Assembly (NCBI GenBank): GCA_030704615.1
Contig: CM060734.1
Location: 9,240,001-9,300,000 of the forward strand
DNA length: 60,000 bases
Direction: 5' to 3'
Source of the DNA: Takakia lepidozioides
Taxonomy: Eukaryota > Streptophyta > Takakiopsida > Takakiales > Takakiaceae
The notes beneath the pieces were generated by a model. It saw only the letters and a list, made by a program, of their open reading frames with translations, made no database searches and was not told the DNA's origin. The position numbers and the translations under genes were made by a program. Positions within the stretch are counted from its first letter, which is position 1, and every line of letters starts with the position of its first letter. Below are positions 50,393-60,000 of this stretch, piece after piece.

Positions 50393-51429
50393 TAATCACC
50401 AAGCCTCACTTGCTTGTTGATCTTATTTGACTACAAATATTCCCACCGGTTCTGCTGTAACTATTCCACATGAAAGCCAACGACGGCACAATCTACCTTC
50501 ATGCCAGCCTGTCCCTGCTCGCTGACCAAGAAAACCAACGATAGCCAGCCAACTTCTCAACTCGGCCTTTACTGATTGCACACCATGATATATGCCATGA
50601 ACAACTTCACCAAATCGTTTGTCATCAGTACCGATATAACATTGGCACGACGACTTGTAGACATGAGCCCATCAACCAGTCCAACACCTTGGCTGCTCAC
50701 TATGTAACCATCAGTCTGCTCAGGAATTACCTATCGCATGGTATTTTTATCTCTGCAGCTGAAGTCGAAGACCACGGTCCACCTACTCGCGTAACCAGCT
50801 GCACCTCCACTTCTAACCACCAAGACAATGAAGGCTTGCATCCCATTGCGAGACAACAATAATGCTGATCATTTCACCATGCTCGGCTCTCAATCTGCCG
50901 CTCAGCCAGTGACCGTTATAAAGGGAGAATACCCATGCACTTTCGTGTTACCGCTTTCAACACACAGAAGCCTAACTTGCCATTGCACCCTCGTGTTTCT
51001 CTCTCATCTTCACACAAAACCCACAAGTGCTAAAAACTAATTAAGCTCACATCTTGCACTCACAGATGCAAACTCATCTCTCTCGAGTGATAGAACAAGC
51101 TAAGAGACACGCTGTTCACACCAGAAACAACATGAAATCCATCGCTATCACTCGTTAAAACAGAAGTCGAGCCAGGGGCACTCCAAGCTATGGGGACTCC
51201 ACCCCCACAACAACCTATACTCCCATCATAAGCACACTCAGTCCTAAACGATGCAGGAGCTCGGTCGCGCAGGCTCAACTCGAGAGAGATGAGCTGCGCG
51301 ACTGCCGCTCTCGTGAAGATAAGGCGGTTCAGGTGTCAAACTAAACTTGACACCTGATTTAACACTTGACCTAAATCCAAGTGTTAAATACAAATAACTA
51401 GCTTTATTCTAGTTGTTTTCACACTGTGC
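50393..51429. other. No intact gene; LTR-like block and three successive hairpins
   Basis: 50460-50690 on the minus strand is open for about 75 codons (VVHGIYHGVQSVKAELRSW) with no recognised family. 50950-51320 resembles the block at 4280-4600. Then three perfect inverted repeats follow each other: AGGTGTCAA/TTGACACCT (51331-51355), TTTAACACTTG/CAAGTGTTAAA (51358-51388) and AACTAG/CTAGTT (51396-51414). Confidence 0.4.
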
Positions 51430-52363
51430 TTATTTAACTTGACACACCTTCCACCATGTGGAGCAAGTGGTCAATTGCTTACGCAAACGATCGGTAAAAC
51501 CCAAAGGCCTGAATTGAGTCAGAAATGCCGTCTTCAGGGTGTTCCAATCGGTGAACATGCCATGAGGTTGACAATCATACCACTGGAAAACTAGCTCACG
51601 CAACGTAGCGGGAAACATCATCCACCACCAGTCTTCTGTCCTGGCATTGTTAGCGATACAAGCCGTCATAAACTGGGCCAAATGCCGATCAAGGTCTGAT
51701 CCCTGTAGTCCCGTGAACTGTGGCATAGGAGATACATTGACTGGTCTATCGTCCGTTCCTCCCAAATTCACCATCACCGGAATCAACTGTAGGGCAGCCC
51801 CGATTGGCGCAGCAGTAGCAGCAGCCATTGGTATTGGTACGATAGGAGGTGCGATAGGCGCGATAGGGGGTGTCGATACTGCAGCTAACTGAGTGGCTAT
51901 CAATGCTCGACGTGCTACCCGCACCGCCGCTCGATTAGCCCTAGCTTTAGCCTAATGCGCCCCTCTCACAGGGGACTCCCTCATACCCCATACCCCTTTC
52001 TTCCTTATCGAAACCACAATGTGGTCTCCCTGATTTCGTGCGATAGACAATTCAAGTGTCGTCGGCCGATCCTCCCGGTTAGGTGACAATTGTATCGGAT
52101 CCTCCTTGCCTATCGCTAGAGCTAGCATCTCCGCCTTTCTTGGGCTTAGATCCTAAAGGTTCAATCGTTGTTTCCTTCTTTCTCTTACTCCAAAAACATT
52201 CAGGAATTTCTGCCTTCTTATGCTGATTCCGCGGATTGCAATAAGGACATAATTTAAAACCAGGTGGTGGCACCTTACTGTTACGAATGATCTCCCCCGT
52301 CATCTCGCCTTTCTTCAGTAGCCACACCAATTCAAAGAAAATCTTAGAGATTATAATCAACAC
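51430..52363 (-). pseudogene. Gag region of gypsy element 5
   Basis: The frame 51924-51430 carries QFTGLQGSDLDRHLAQFMTA, WWWMMFPATLRELVFQWYD, WNTLKTAFLTQFRPLGF, a clear retrotransposon Gag capsid. Upstream, 52363-52079 encodes CPYCNPRNQHKKAEIPECFW, a Cys-rich segment with a basic tail. Stops and frameshifts separate the two. The 3' part is cut at 51430 by the hairpin block, so pol is missing. Confidence 0.7.
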
Positions 52364-52389
52364 ATCATTATTTCAACCGCATCGTCTTT

Positions 52390-52406
52390 CCCTGGTAGCG
52401 GCGCCA
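52390..52406 (-). promoter_or_regulatory. Primer-binding site of element 5
   Basis: Minus-strand TGGCGCCGCTACCAGGG, resembling the TGGCGCCGTTGCCGGGG site of plant Tat/Athila-type gypsy elements. It lies six bases inside the LTR at 52413. Confidence 0.7.
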
Positions 52407-52412
52407 AAAAGA

Positions 52413-53681
52413 TGTAGAATAAAACTATAATCAATCCTAAAAGAAGGATTAAGCAGTTCTAAGGTTCGTTCGCAGGAAAGCACTATATGATTATAAAACA
52501 ATGATACTAAACTGTTCTATTACTCTTCAGTCCTTCAACAGAATGATTTCTACCACCAGTCATCTTCATCTAGTTCAATTAACATTCTTCCAGACTCATA
52601 AATGTTCTCTCCATCTTCTATTAATTCTGCCCCATCAGCAAAGACCAAAACCATTGTTCTACCAAATTCTTTCTCCAATAATCTACTTTATAAAGGATCG
52701 ATAATTCCCTGTACCCATCCCTTACTCATAAGCTGCAATTGAATAATTTCCATATCGCTGCAACAGAGCTTCTTTAATATCTCCATTGATGTATTGTCTG
52801 ATAGACCAATAATTATCTCTGAAGAATCCCATGTCCTCTCATCGGTACACATCCTCCTATCGACTGATCCTCACCACCAATCCTGTTTATTTAAATCGAC
52901 CAAGATTTTCCACCTCCAAAGTTCTTACTCCACTCTTTCATAAATTCAAGATAACCATCGAAGGGACGATACCACATCTGAACCCAATCATGTCTCCAAT
53001 GACAATGTATATATAGAGTGGATATTTCCTTATGCCAGCCTCTGCTCACACTCTCTAATTGCACTAATTCTACATCATTGCAATATAAGCTTTTGAATAT
53101 CACAACAGATATATCATTCGGTAATCCAGGAATTTAATTCTTGCATAGAATTCTCATCTCCACCAATCTTGCACATTCTCACCATCTCACACAAAAGATA
53201 ATCATTCAACTCATCAAAGGCAAATCATTCCATCACTCTATTTCTTACACAGATAATACTTAATTAAACTTCTTCATTTTTCCTTCCTCACTTAATAACA
53301 AAGACAGTATATTGCAGAACTACACTACCATTGATATAAGATTCTATCTCCTAGCTTCTACAACTCCGACGTGCACACACTGCTCTCTACTCTGGTCACG
53401 GCTCTCTGGCTCAACTGACATTGATTGATTCCACAAATACACACTTATAGAAAAATTGCCCAACAACTATTATAACCGCTTCTAACTCCTTCTATTCATC
53501 CAGACATTTCATTCATTACTGTCATCCGATATCAAATAGAACCAAGTCATCCATCATTACAAAGTATCGAGAAGAATCGTCCTATCACGACTATATCGAT
53601 GGTACTGCAGAGTATATCAACCGATAATTCACTAAAAAGTCTTACAATAAAAACTTAATTGAAAATTCCTATTATTCTACA
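52413..53681 (-). repeat. 5' LTR of element 5, 1269 bp
   Basis: Ends TGTAGAATAA and TTATTCTACA are perfect inverted complements, with the primer site immediately inside. AT-rich, no genes. The partner LTR is not in the window because the element is truncated. Confidence 0.75.
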
Positions 53682-54534
53682 CTATATATGGTCTTGAACT
53701 ACGACCCTCGGTGAAGCATATGCTAGAACACTAGACACACAACTACAAGATGCTTTAAATGACTTTGGCAAGCTTGGAAGCATTTATCAAGGACTTCTTC
53801 AACATGTCGTTTTTTAAATTTGGAGGTCTAGCTCACTTACCAACGATAAACCCCATTGCCTGTACCCACTCGCCGCTACTCAGAACCTTGTACATCCTAA
53901 AACATATGCACCTTGTTATCAATACATCGCTACCTAACATTCAACTCCACACTACATCCCTAGAAATAGCATGGGATACAAGCCCACAACAATGTCTCTT
54001 TGACCCAAATAGTCGACCCCCACAAAAAAACCACCCTAAAATTCTTTATGCAGTATAATATATCAACAATTTTATAACATATAGATGCAACTGGAACCAA
54101 GCTTATTAACCCACACGCTTTCCGCCTAAAGTACCCCAGACCACTAACGTTGTCCCAGCACATCCACTTAGGCCATCTGCAAAACATTTTAGGCTACCCC
54201 ACAACCACTTGCCAAAATAATTGCCCTACAAACTGCTCAATATTACATTCATGAGAGCTTCTACCCCACTGTCGTTCCCAACCCACGCAACCCCCACTTG
54301 CTAGATTATTTGCCGCTCCTATATCTTGTACGACAATTGCCCAACCTGTAACTGCCCAAATAGCTGAGCAAGAACATTCTCATGTAATGTAACCGATACA
54401 AATATCAAAGCTCCAAGTTCCACATATCTATAGCTTTGGTATCCTACGAAAGAATAATACATTAGGGAAAACAAAGTCACAATAACCAATACCATCCAAA
54501 ACACACAAATACCAAACAATAATTGAACAACGGG
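53682..54534. other. No gene recognised
   Basis: Starts directly outside the element 5 LTR (CTATATATGG). AT- and CA-rich with no coding pattern or clear repeat. Confidence 0.35.
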
Positions 54535-54650
54535 TTTCGGTAGCGAAATAAATCAAGGTATCGGGTTTCGTCAACGAAATAATGGATTTCGTCAGCGAAA
54601 TTTCCAAGTATCACTGCGTAGGACATTATCCAATGGTTTCGTGGGCGAAA
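54535..54650. repeat. Four TTTCGNNNNCGAAA palindromes
   Basis: TTTCGGTAGCGAAA (54535-54548), TTTCGTCAACGAAA (54566-54579), TTTCGTCAGCGAAA (54587-54600) and TTTCGTGGGCGAAA (54637-54650), with a half-site GTGGGCGAAAC near 54758. Same length and same kind of centre as the TTGCGTCAACGCAA palindromes, but with different arms. Confidence 0.8.
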
Positions 54651-54910
54651 CAAAATGTGTTGTGTTTGGTTTTGCACATAAGAGATGACGTGAGATTGTT
54701 TTATTTCGGTAACAAATTGTTATGTGCTTATTGCGGTATGTCGGTACCCATGCTGCCGTGGGCGAAACAGAATGAAATAATTCTAGTTTCGCGTATTACT
54801 GATTGCATCGAGCTCACATGCACTTGACTAAATATGCAACTATTAAACAACGAAAATCCTTGATGGAGACGACACCTATCGGATATTCTTTATGGCCCAA
54901 CTTCGCGTGG

Positions 54911-55061
54911 TTTGTGCTCACGTGAGCACAAATTGCACATTTTAGTTTCACTATCGCATCTTTTCAAGAATATTCAACGAATTCCGGTATATCCTCTTCT
55001 GCTCACGTGAGCATGCTCATGCTCATGTGAGCCTAAGCATGAGCCTGCTCACGTGCTACCC
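54911..55061. repeat. GCTCACGTGAGC palindromes and a family-type terminus
   Basis: GTGCTCACGTGAGCAC extends to a perfect 22-bp palindrome at 54911-54932. From 55004 to 55061 TGCTCACGTGAGCA, TGAGCATGCTCA and GCTCATGTGAGC follow, then GCTACCC at the edge (read inward GGGTAGCACGTGAGCAGG). The end resembles the termini of copies A-D but no related gene lies next to it. Confidence 0.65.
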
Positions 55062-56080
55062 AACCTCTACTGTGGAACGGGTAGAGGCGAAAGGAGCAGA
55101 TCAGACGCCTTGGTCAACACCGTGGCGACACTGTGGAAGGAAGGAGTGGCTTGACATCAGGGAGCAATGGTAATTGGTCAGGTGGACGGCTTTGCATCCT
55201 TTCGTATTTCATTTTACTTGCATGTCATTGGGATATTTGTCTTTATGTACCACGATCCGAATGGGTGTGCAGGAACAGCAAGATGTAAAATTAATTTATA
55301 AATACCCCAGTTGTTCAAAACTATCTTATAAATATGTTATGAAGAAGCTTATCCCAAATCCTTTGTAAAATCGATGTAGAGGCATGCGACGTCGTAGTGG
55401 AATATAACATATTCCGTAGGAGATGTAATTTTGAGCCAAAAAACCATAGTCACAATGCATATAGTCTGACATAAAAAATATAACCAAATGATAAATCCTT
55501 TAATGAATGTTTTAAATTTGTTGCCGCAATTGGTACCAAAGAAAGTCATTTCCATTTCTTTCTTCTTTTCTACTTTTTTCAGAAAAGGGAGGAAGCCCGT
55601 GAATTGAATTGACTTGAAAAGGATAAGTTACAAACGGGAAAAATGACCCCAGGGAGAAAGCCGTAAGGCGAGCAAACAGGGAACTGTGACCCTGAGCCAC
55701 CATTTCTCGTTCTCAATATATCGACCAAAAGTTCAGATTGTGACTCAATTGAGCTCACAACTTTGCAATCATAAAATAAATCAAAGAATCTTTCTAGTTG
55801 TGGATGCATAGTTCTTCGGAATGTCGCAGAATCAAGCTCACAATTTTTCAATCCTAAGTAAATCATCAGTGAATGATGCAGCGTTAAGGAATGAAGTTAT
55901 GTGCTTTTTTGTGGGTCTCTCCCCCCCCCCCCCCCCCCCCCCAACCTTCAGATTCAAACGTAAGTTAGGGCAATATTAATTCCTACATTGCCCTTTTTCC
56001 TTAATTCTTTTTTTTTCCTCTGCTGTCAGTGACTTGCTACCAAAATTAGGCTTCAAACCGGACAAGGAAATGAAGGAAGC
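55062..56080. other. Region 3' of the ERF gene; 22-base C run, no gene
   Basis: Short open stretches only. A homopolymer of 22 C lies at 55921-55942. The part 55980-56080 presumably includes the 3' UTR of the ERF gene. No clear poly(A) signal was identified. Confidence 0.4.
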
Positions 56081-58028
56081 TCAAGCATGTGGGTCAGGTC
56101 GATCCTCCTCGCTACTCGATGCTCCATCGCTGTGTCCCATCACCGCGCCAGAGCTCCACAGGGAGGGTCCGGGCTGTGCGAAGATTTGCTCGAGTGACAG
56201 CTCTGGCTGCCTGCTACCGAACTGCCGCTCCGATATACTTGTAGCTACTAAATTTTCTGTGGAATTGGGACTAGTCTGATGCAGGTATTGTTGCGGAAGA
56301 TGTAGATTCTGATGTATGTCTTGAAATTCGTATCCGAAGTGAGATGCTCGTTTGGTTATTTGCGAAATAGATGAAGAGTTGCTTTCTGATTGCCATCGAG
56401 GTATGTTAGACAAGCTCGGCCTTGCAGAAACCGGCTCTCCTGCACTTTCATGCCTCATCGACCACAAGTCCTGTCCGCTGGAGGGAATAGCTGACTGTTG
56501 TCCATCTACATTTCCAGCACTAAAATACCCGGGGCCAGAGGGCGGCAAAAAAGGCAATTGCATCGAAGGAGCTGTAGAGTTGAAGAGAAAAGGTGTGCCT
56601 TGGTCGAGGGTGGGACTGAAAGTGTTTGAGATCCTTGACTGTGGCGCAGGCCAGCTTTCATTATTTTCAGACGATTGCCTTGATAACTCTCGGGGTGTAA
56701 ATGATGGAGGACGAGCCGACGGTTCGGAAAGGGTGGGAGCTGAGACTGCGCCCGAAGAACTCCCACCGGGCACTGAAGGCTCTTTAGTGGTGCTAGCAGA
56801 GGGATTTCCAGTAGCTGCTGAAAAATCCTTAGGAGGATGGTCTGGAAAATTGAGCTTAGCTCGGAGGCCCCTGAAGTTTCTAGCGGCGGTGTCGTAAGCC
56901 AAAGCAGCTTCCTCGGCAGTGTCAAAAGTTCCCAGCCACACGCGGGCCGCTTTGTTTGGGTCCCGAATCTCTGCAGCCCACTTACCCCAAGGCCGTTGAC
57001 GAACTCCTCTATACCTACGCTTCTTCACTGGCGGCAGTGTCTCTCTGTAGTACCCAGAAGCTCCAGCGCTCTCAAGGGGCTTCGAGCTAGCTACAGGTGC
57101 AGCTGCCACCTCCGCTATGGACCCTTCAACTTGATTGCATGCTTGCCTTAACACCTGTGATTCTGTCAACCACGTTAATGCAACAACCATCAGCATCTTG
57201 AACCCTGAAGTACTGAAAATTTGGTGCAAGGGCGTAATAATTTGACTGCGGTAAAGTTATGTGGTCTGAGACGCATACTTAGCGTGACAAGACATCTTCA
57301 TGGTGGTCAAATGTGGTGAGCGCTTTGCATGCCTAGACTGCTTGTATTTCCCCCTTACTAGCGAGAGAAAAAGACACGGAAAAGAACTAATGTCGACAGG
57401 AGGAACAAGCTATTACGTCCGTGAGAGGGAAATGGGCTGTTCATAATCTGCAATGCTTGCATTAAGACTTTTGTCGGGATGAAATAATACCTTCGTATAG
57501 CGATGGAGGCTGAAGACGCCTTGCTATCTCCGAGGTTCTCCCAGAGTCAGAACTGTAAGATTGTCGTGTGTAGCTGGGATCGCTGACATTTAATCTTTCT
57601 CCCAGAGAGTCTCCCCGTTTAATATCCCCGCGTGGCTGCCATGCTGCTGCATTTGCCAGTTTTGGATCAATCCAGAAGGAGGGCCTTGGCGTGGCATGAC
57701 TGATGGGCGTTGCCCACGGGCTCCCAGAACAGTCATCCTCTGAGCGGTATCGCTTCTGCCCCACCGATGATCCCGTAGTCATCGACCCAGCAGCTCCAAT
57801 CTCCCCGTAATCGAGGCTAGCCGTGGCATAACTCGGCGGCGCGGATGCATGCTCAAACCTATCGCCACGTCCAATTCCCGAGGCGTGAGAGAGAGCAGAA
57901 ACTATCATAGACACCTCGGCCATGGGGTCAGGACGCGTGCGCAAGCTGGGGCTCAGCGAACCCAAGTCAGGTACATCACCGGGTTCCAGTTTCCCTACCC
58001 TCCCTGGAATTTTTCTACACATAATCAT
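56081..58028 (-). CDS. AP2/ERF transcription factor, ABR1-like (group X)
   Basis: Two exons: 58028-57491 and 57204-56081, joined by an intron with donor GAAG/GTATTA and acceptor TTCAG in phase (an alternative acceptor GACAG lies near 57163); about 553 residues. The AP2 domain (about residues 244-302) begins [19 protein letters not shown] and continues [27 protein letters not shown] marks the ERF rather than the DREB class, so it should bind GCC-box DNA in the nucleus. Exon 1 starts MIMCRKIPG (a start two codons later is possible) and has [14 protein letters not shown], the short conserved motif of group X ERFs such as Arabidopsis ABR1. The C-terminus is Ser/Gln-rich. A GA-rich 5' leader precedes it. 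This is the only intact host gene seen. Confidence 0.88.
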
Positions 58029-58040
58029 ACTCAACTCGCT

Positions 58041-58051
58041 ACAAGGGCGCC

Positions 58052-58086
<35 letters not shown>
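58041..58086. repeat. (CT)n microsatellite in the ERF 5' leader
   Basis: About 14 CT units (GA on the coding strand) end roughly 30 bp upstream of the presumed start codon. GA-rich leaders are common in plant transcription factor genes. Confidence 0.8.
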
Positions 58087-58087
<1 letters not shown>

Positions 58088-59108
58088 ATTTCTCAATCAG
58101 CAACTAGACAGGTACCGAACCGACTCAAATCCTTCAGAAACAAGGCTGCACAATTGGCCGACGCAATTTCAACAATCTCAAAACACACGCGCTCTCCGCC
58201 AAGTCCAATCACCAGGCTTCTTCTAATCGATGACCCACTCATCCTTTCTCTTTCTTTCTCGTAGCATGTCCTCACCCAAATCTGAAACGGCGGGGATTCA
58301 ATGAACGCCCTAGACGACGAAACTACTACTGCTTCTCTTTCGTGTCTATCTATCTATAGATGCTGTGACCAGTTCACGAGACGTGCAGCCTTCCTTTCCC
58401 TGGTTTACCAATGACGTATGAGCTGCGAGTGTGGGAGACGCCTGAAGGCTGAGGCCTCAAGAATGGCATAATTCCGAAGGATGCAGGATAAGAATTAGGG
58501 GAAGAGAGTCCTGTGGGGATTTCGGCTGCACTTTCTCTCCCAGCTCAGAATGCCACGTGCGCATTGCCATTGCTTGTGTGTCGGTGCGAGAAGACAGAAG
58601 ACTCCAGCGAAGGAAGGCTGCCGACGGCACCTCCCAAAGCACGCCATTCCCCACCCAAACGGACGGACGGACGGACCAACAGGATGCCAGCGTCGTGAAT
58701 GGCGGCGCGGACGAGTGGGGAAGAAGGTAGGAGCGGTGGCGCACCGACAGAGCGCGGGTGGCGTGTCTCTCTGCGTTTCGATTCTTCCATAACTGCACTT
58801 GCGTCCCCATCTTCCAGTTGGGCGGTGCCATCCCCATCGCCGCACTGTTGTGTTTGACATTCCACCTTGTCTTTTGTCTGTTTTCTGTTGACCCTCGCTT
58901 GTTTATGCAGCCTTTCCGCCTTCATTCACGTGTGAACGTGTACCATAGCTGTGCCTCTTTTAGACAATAGGGGGCTGGCGGCGTCCGTTCGCTGTCATCT
59001 TTACCCCCTGAAAAGACATTGAAAATCCCATTCACTTGCATCAAGGATAGGGACGGGTTAGTTGAGTGGGTCCACATCGATGTGTAAATTTCCAGTTCCG
59101 AATTCAGA
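58087..59108. other. Upstream region of the ERF gene, no other gene supported
   Basis: Several short open stretches overlap in all frames at 58460-58920 but none has a recognisable motif. A small GACG/ACGG tandem lies at about 58659-58676. A promoter is expected here but I see no decisive TATA element. Confidence 0.4.
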
Positions 59109-59564
59109 ATGTGTCACTTGGGAAATTCCACACACACATACCTACCTGGAATAGAATATGGCATGACAAGGCAAGCGTGTGGCTGGGAGGCCTATGAGAT
59201 CGATGAGCAAAATCTACGGGCAGCAGTGACGCCTGACAAAGTCGCGTTCTCCTATCAAAGCATGAGGGCATATACGTCCAGGTTAACATCGTGCCAGATA
59301 TCATTCCGGAGAGTACCCTTGTTGACGTGCAAGCAGGAGCATGAGGAATGCTTGTCATGTGTTCAATCTACGCTTGGCACGGTATGTTCTCGTAATCTCA
59401 TCTTCTTGGGTCTCTTTGTCTGTCCATGTTTCTCCCACAACATAAGAGTTCAATCTGTTTCATGTGTTGAGGGAACCCATGGAGTAGGAAAGCTGCTGAC
59501 ATATAGGATACAAGCAAACTCATACACCACTCTTCACCTAAGCAAAAGTTCTGAAGAGAATTAA
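59109..59564 (+). CDS. Hypothetical ORF, 151 residues
   Basis: Open frame with many Cys/Ser residues (CKQEHEECLSCVQSTLGTVC, FLGLFVCPCFSHN). No domain recognised and no supporting neighbour. A GT-like donor candidate occurs within it near 59380, so part of it could be an exon. Likely chance. Confidence 0.15.
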   Translation: MCHLGNSTHTYLPGIEYGMTRQACGWEAYEIDEQNLRAAVTPDKVAFSYQSMRAYTSRLTSCQISFRRVPLLTCKQEHEECLSCVQSTLGTVCSRNLIFLGLFVCPCFSHNIRVQSVSCVEGTHGVGKLLTYRIQANSYTTLHLSKSSEEN

Positions 59565-60000
59565 AAACCTAGTCAGGATTGCAAACAAGTTGTTTGGTTA
59601 TAGACTAATGGGATAGAACCCCATGACTTCACATCCTGAGAATTTTCCCTGTACCACCACGCAAAACTATCCACACTGCGTCAGTTACTGGAAGACAAAT
59701 GGCCCCAAAACCAGCTCTGCAGCAAACGGAGAAGAAAGTTGGAGATGCAGTACATGCATTTGTTGATGGAATGTTCATTCGCTTCAGCATACCGTACCAT
59801 CTGCAACCATTTCCTTTTCCTTATGCATACTCTGAAGTTGTACACATTGGTATGTAGACTATGAGATTTAGATCTCCCACTTCGAAATTGTAATAATGAC
59901 TAGTTTGGAACAGATGGAAAAGGGAAGTAATGGACAGAAAAAGATAGAAAACAGAAGGGGCCAGGGACCTTCCTTGATATCAACAATAAAAGGGAGGCGG
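59565..60000. other. Nothing recognised
   Basis: AT-rich sequence without a convincing open frame or repeat up to the window end. Confidence 0.4.

Noticed and set aside
56352-56897. 181-codon plus-strand frame over the ERF gene
   Set aside because: Antisense to the AP2-domain exon, whose protein motif is unmistakable.
58513-58970. Possible divergent gene upstream of the ERF
   Set aside because: All six frames are open here for GC-composition reasons, with no motif, splice pattern or clear start context.

Overview
This is a eukaryotic nuclear window from a plant-lineage (streptophyte) genome that is mostly transposable elements. Three things point there: a spliced AP2/ERF gene at 56.1-58.0 kb, Ty3/gypsy elements primed by initiator tRNA-Met (GCTCTGATACCA sites at 40144 and 43987), and a chromodomain-bearing integrase. 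I cannot name the species. A large repeat-rich genome of a charophyte alga or a non-seed land plant fits, but that is inference. A run of 500 N (30396-30895) is a scaffold gap, so order across it is not guaranteed. I see no rRNA, tRNA or CRISPR.

The most unusual content is a multi-exon gene family present four times: copy A (minus, 5182-9815), copy B (plus, 13412-18311), copy C (minus, 24375-26632, 5'-truncated) and copy D (plus, 45023-48607, 5'-truncated). Where complete, the order is an acidic/basic N-terminus, a ParB-like domain (VWDGNHRLLAWM), a helical middle, a lysine-rich linker, then a beta-class amino-methyltransferase-like domain in which the DPPY position reads DIPD in all four copies, followed by an acidic tail. 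Fusions of ParB-like and N6/N4 methyltransferase domains are known from bacteria and phages; here the arrangement lies in introns and exons inside transposon-like units. All four copies end downstream in a related terminus (GGGG..TGCT followed by CATGAGC/GCTCATG repeats). Two further termini of this kind occur at 27933, beside a SWIM zinc-finger gene, and at 55061. One particular intron carries short palindromes: TTGCGTYRACGCAA in A and D, an unrelated GGCGCC-centred inverted-repeat array in B.

Layout. 0-3.8 kb: decayed plus-strand gypsy element with gag, zinc knuckles, protease and a fragment resembling a cytosine-5 DNA methyltransferase, fused to a chromovirus RNase H fragment. 4.7-10.1 kb: copy A. 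10.1-13.4 kb: gene-free repeats, including a satellite block in two orientations and a foldback. 13.4-18.5 kb: copy B. 18.5-22.7 kb: exon-like pieces and a small gag-like element repeated with its LTR. 23.4-24.15 kb: integrase remnant interrupted by copy C (24.15-26.63 kb). 26.6-30.4 kb: uncertain gag-like pieces and the SWIM gene. 30.9-44.3 kb: decayed minus-strand gypsy element 3, with a young chromovirus (element 2, 33914-40882) inserted into its reverse transcriptase and flanked by the duplication CATAG. 44.4-49.2 kb: integrase scrap, an inverted copy-B-type fragment and copy D. 49.3-53.7 kb: a decayed MutY-like fragment and a gypsy gag with a 1.27-kb LTR. 53.7-55.1 kb: palindrome-rich terminus. 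55.1-60 kb: the only convincing host gene, an ABR1-like (group X) ERF transcription factor, and flanks.
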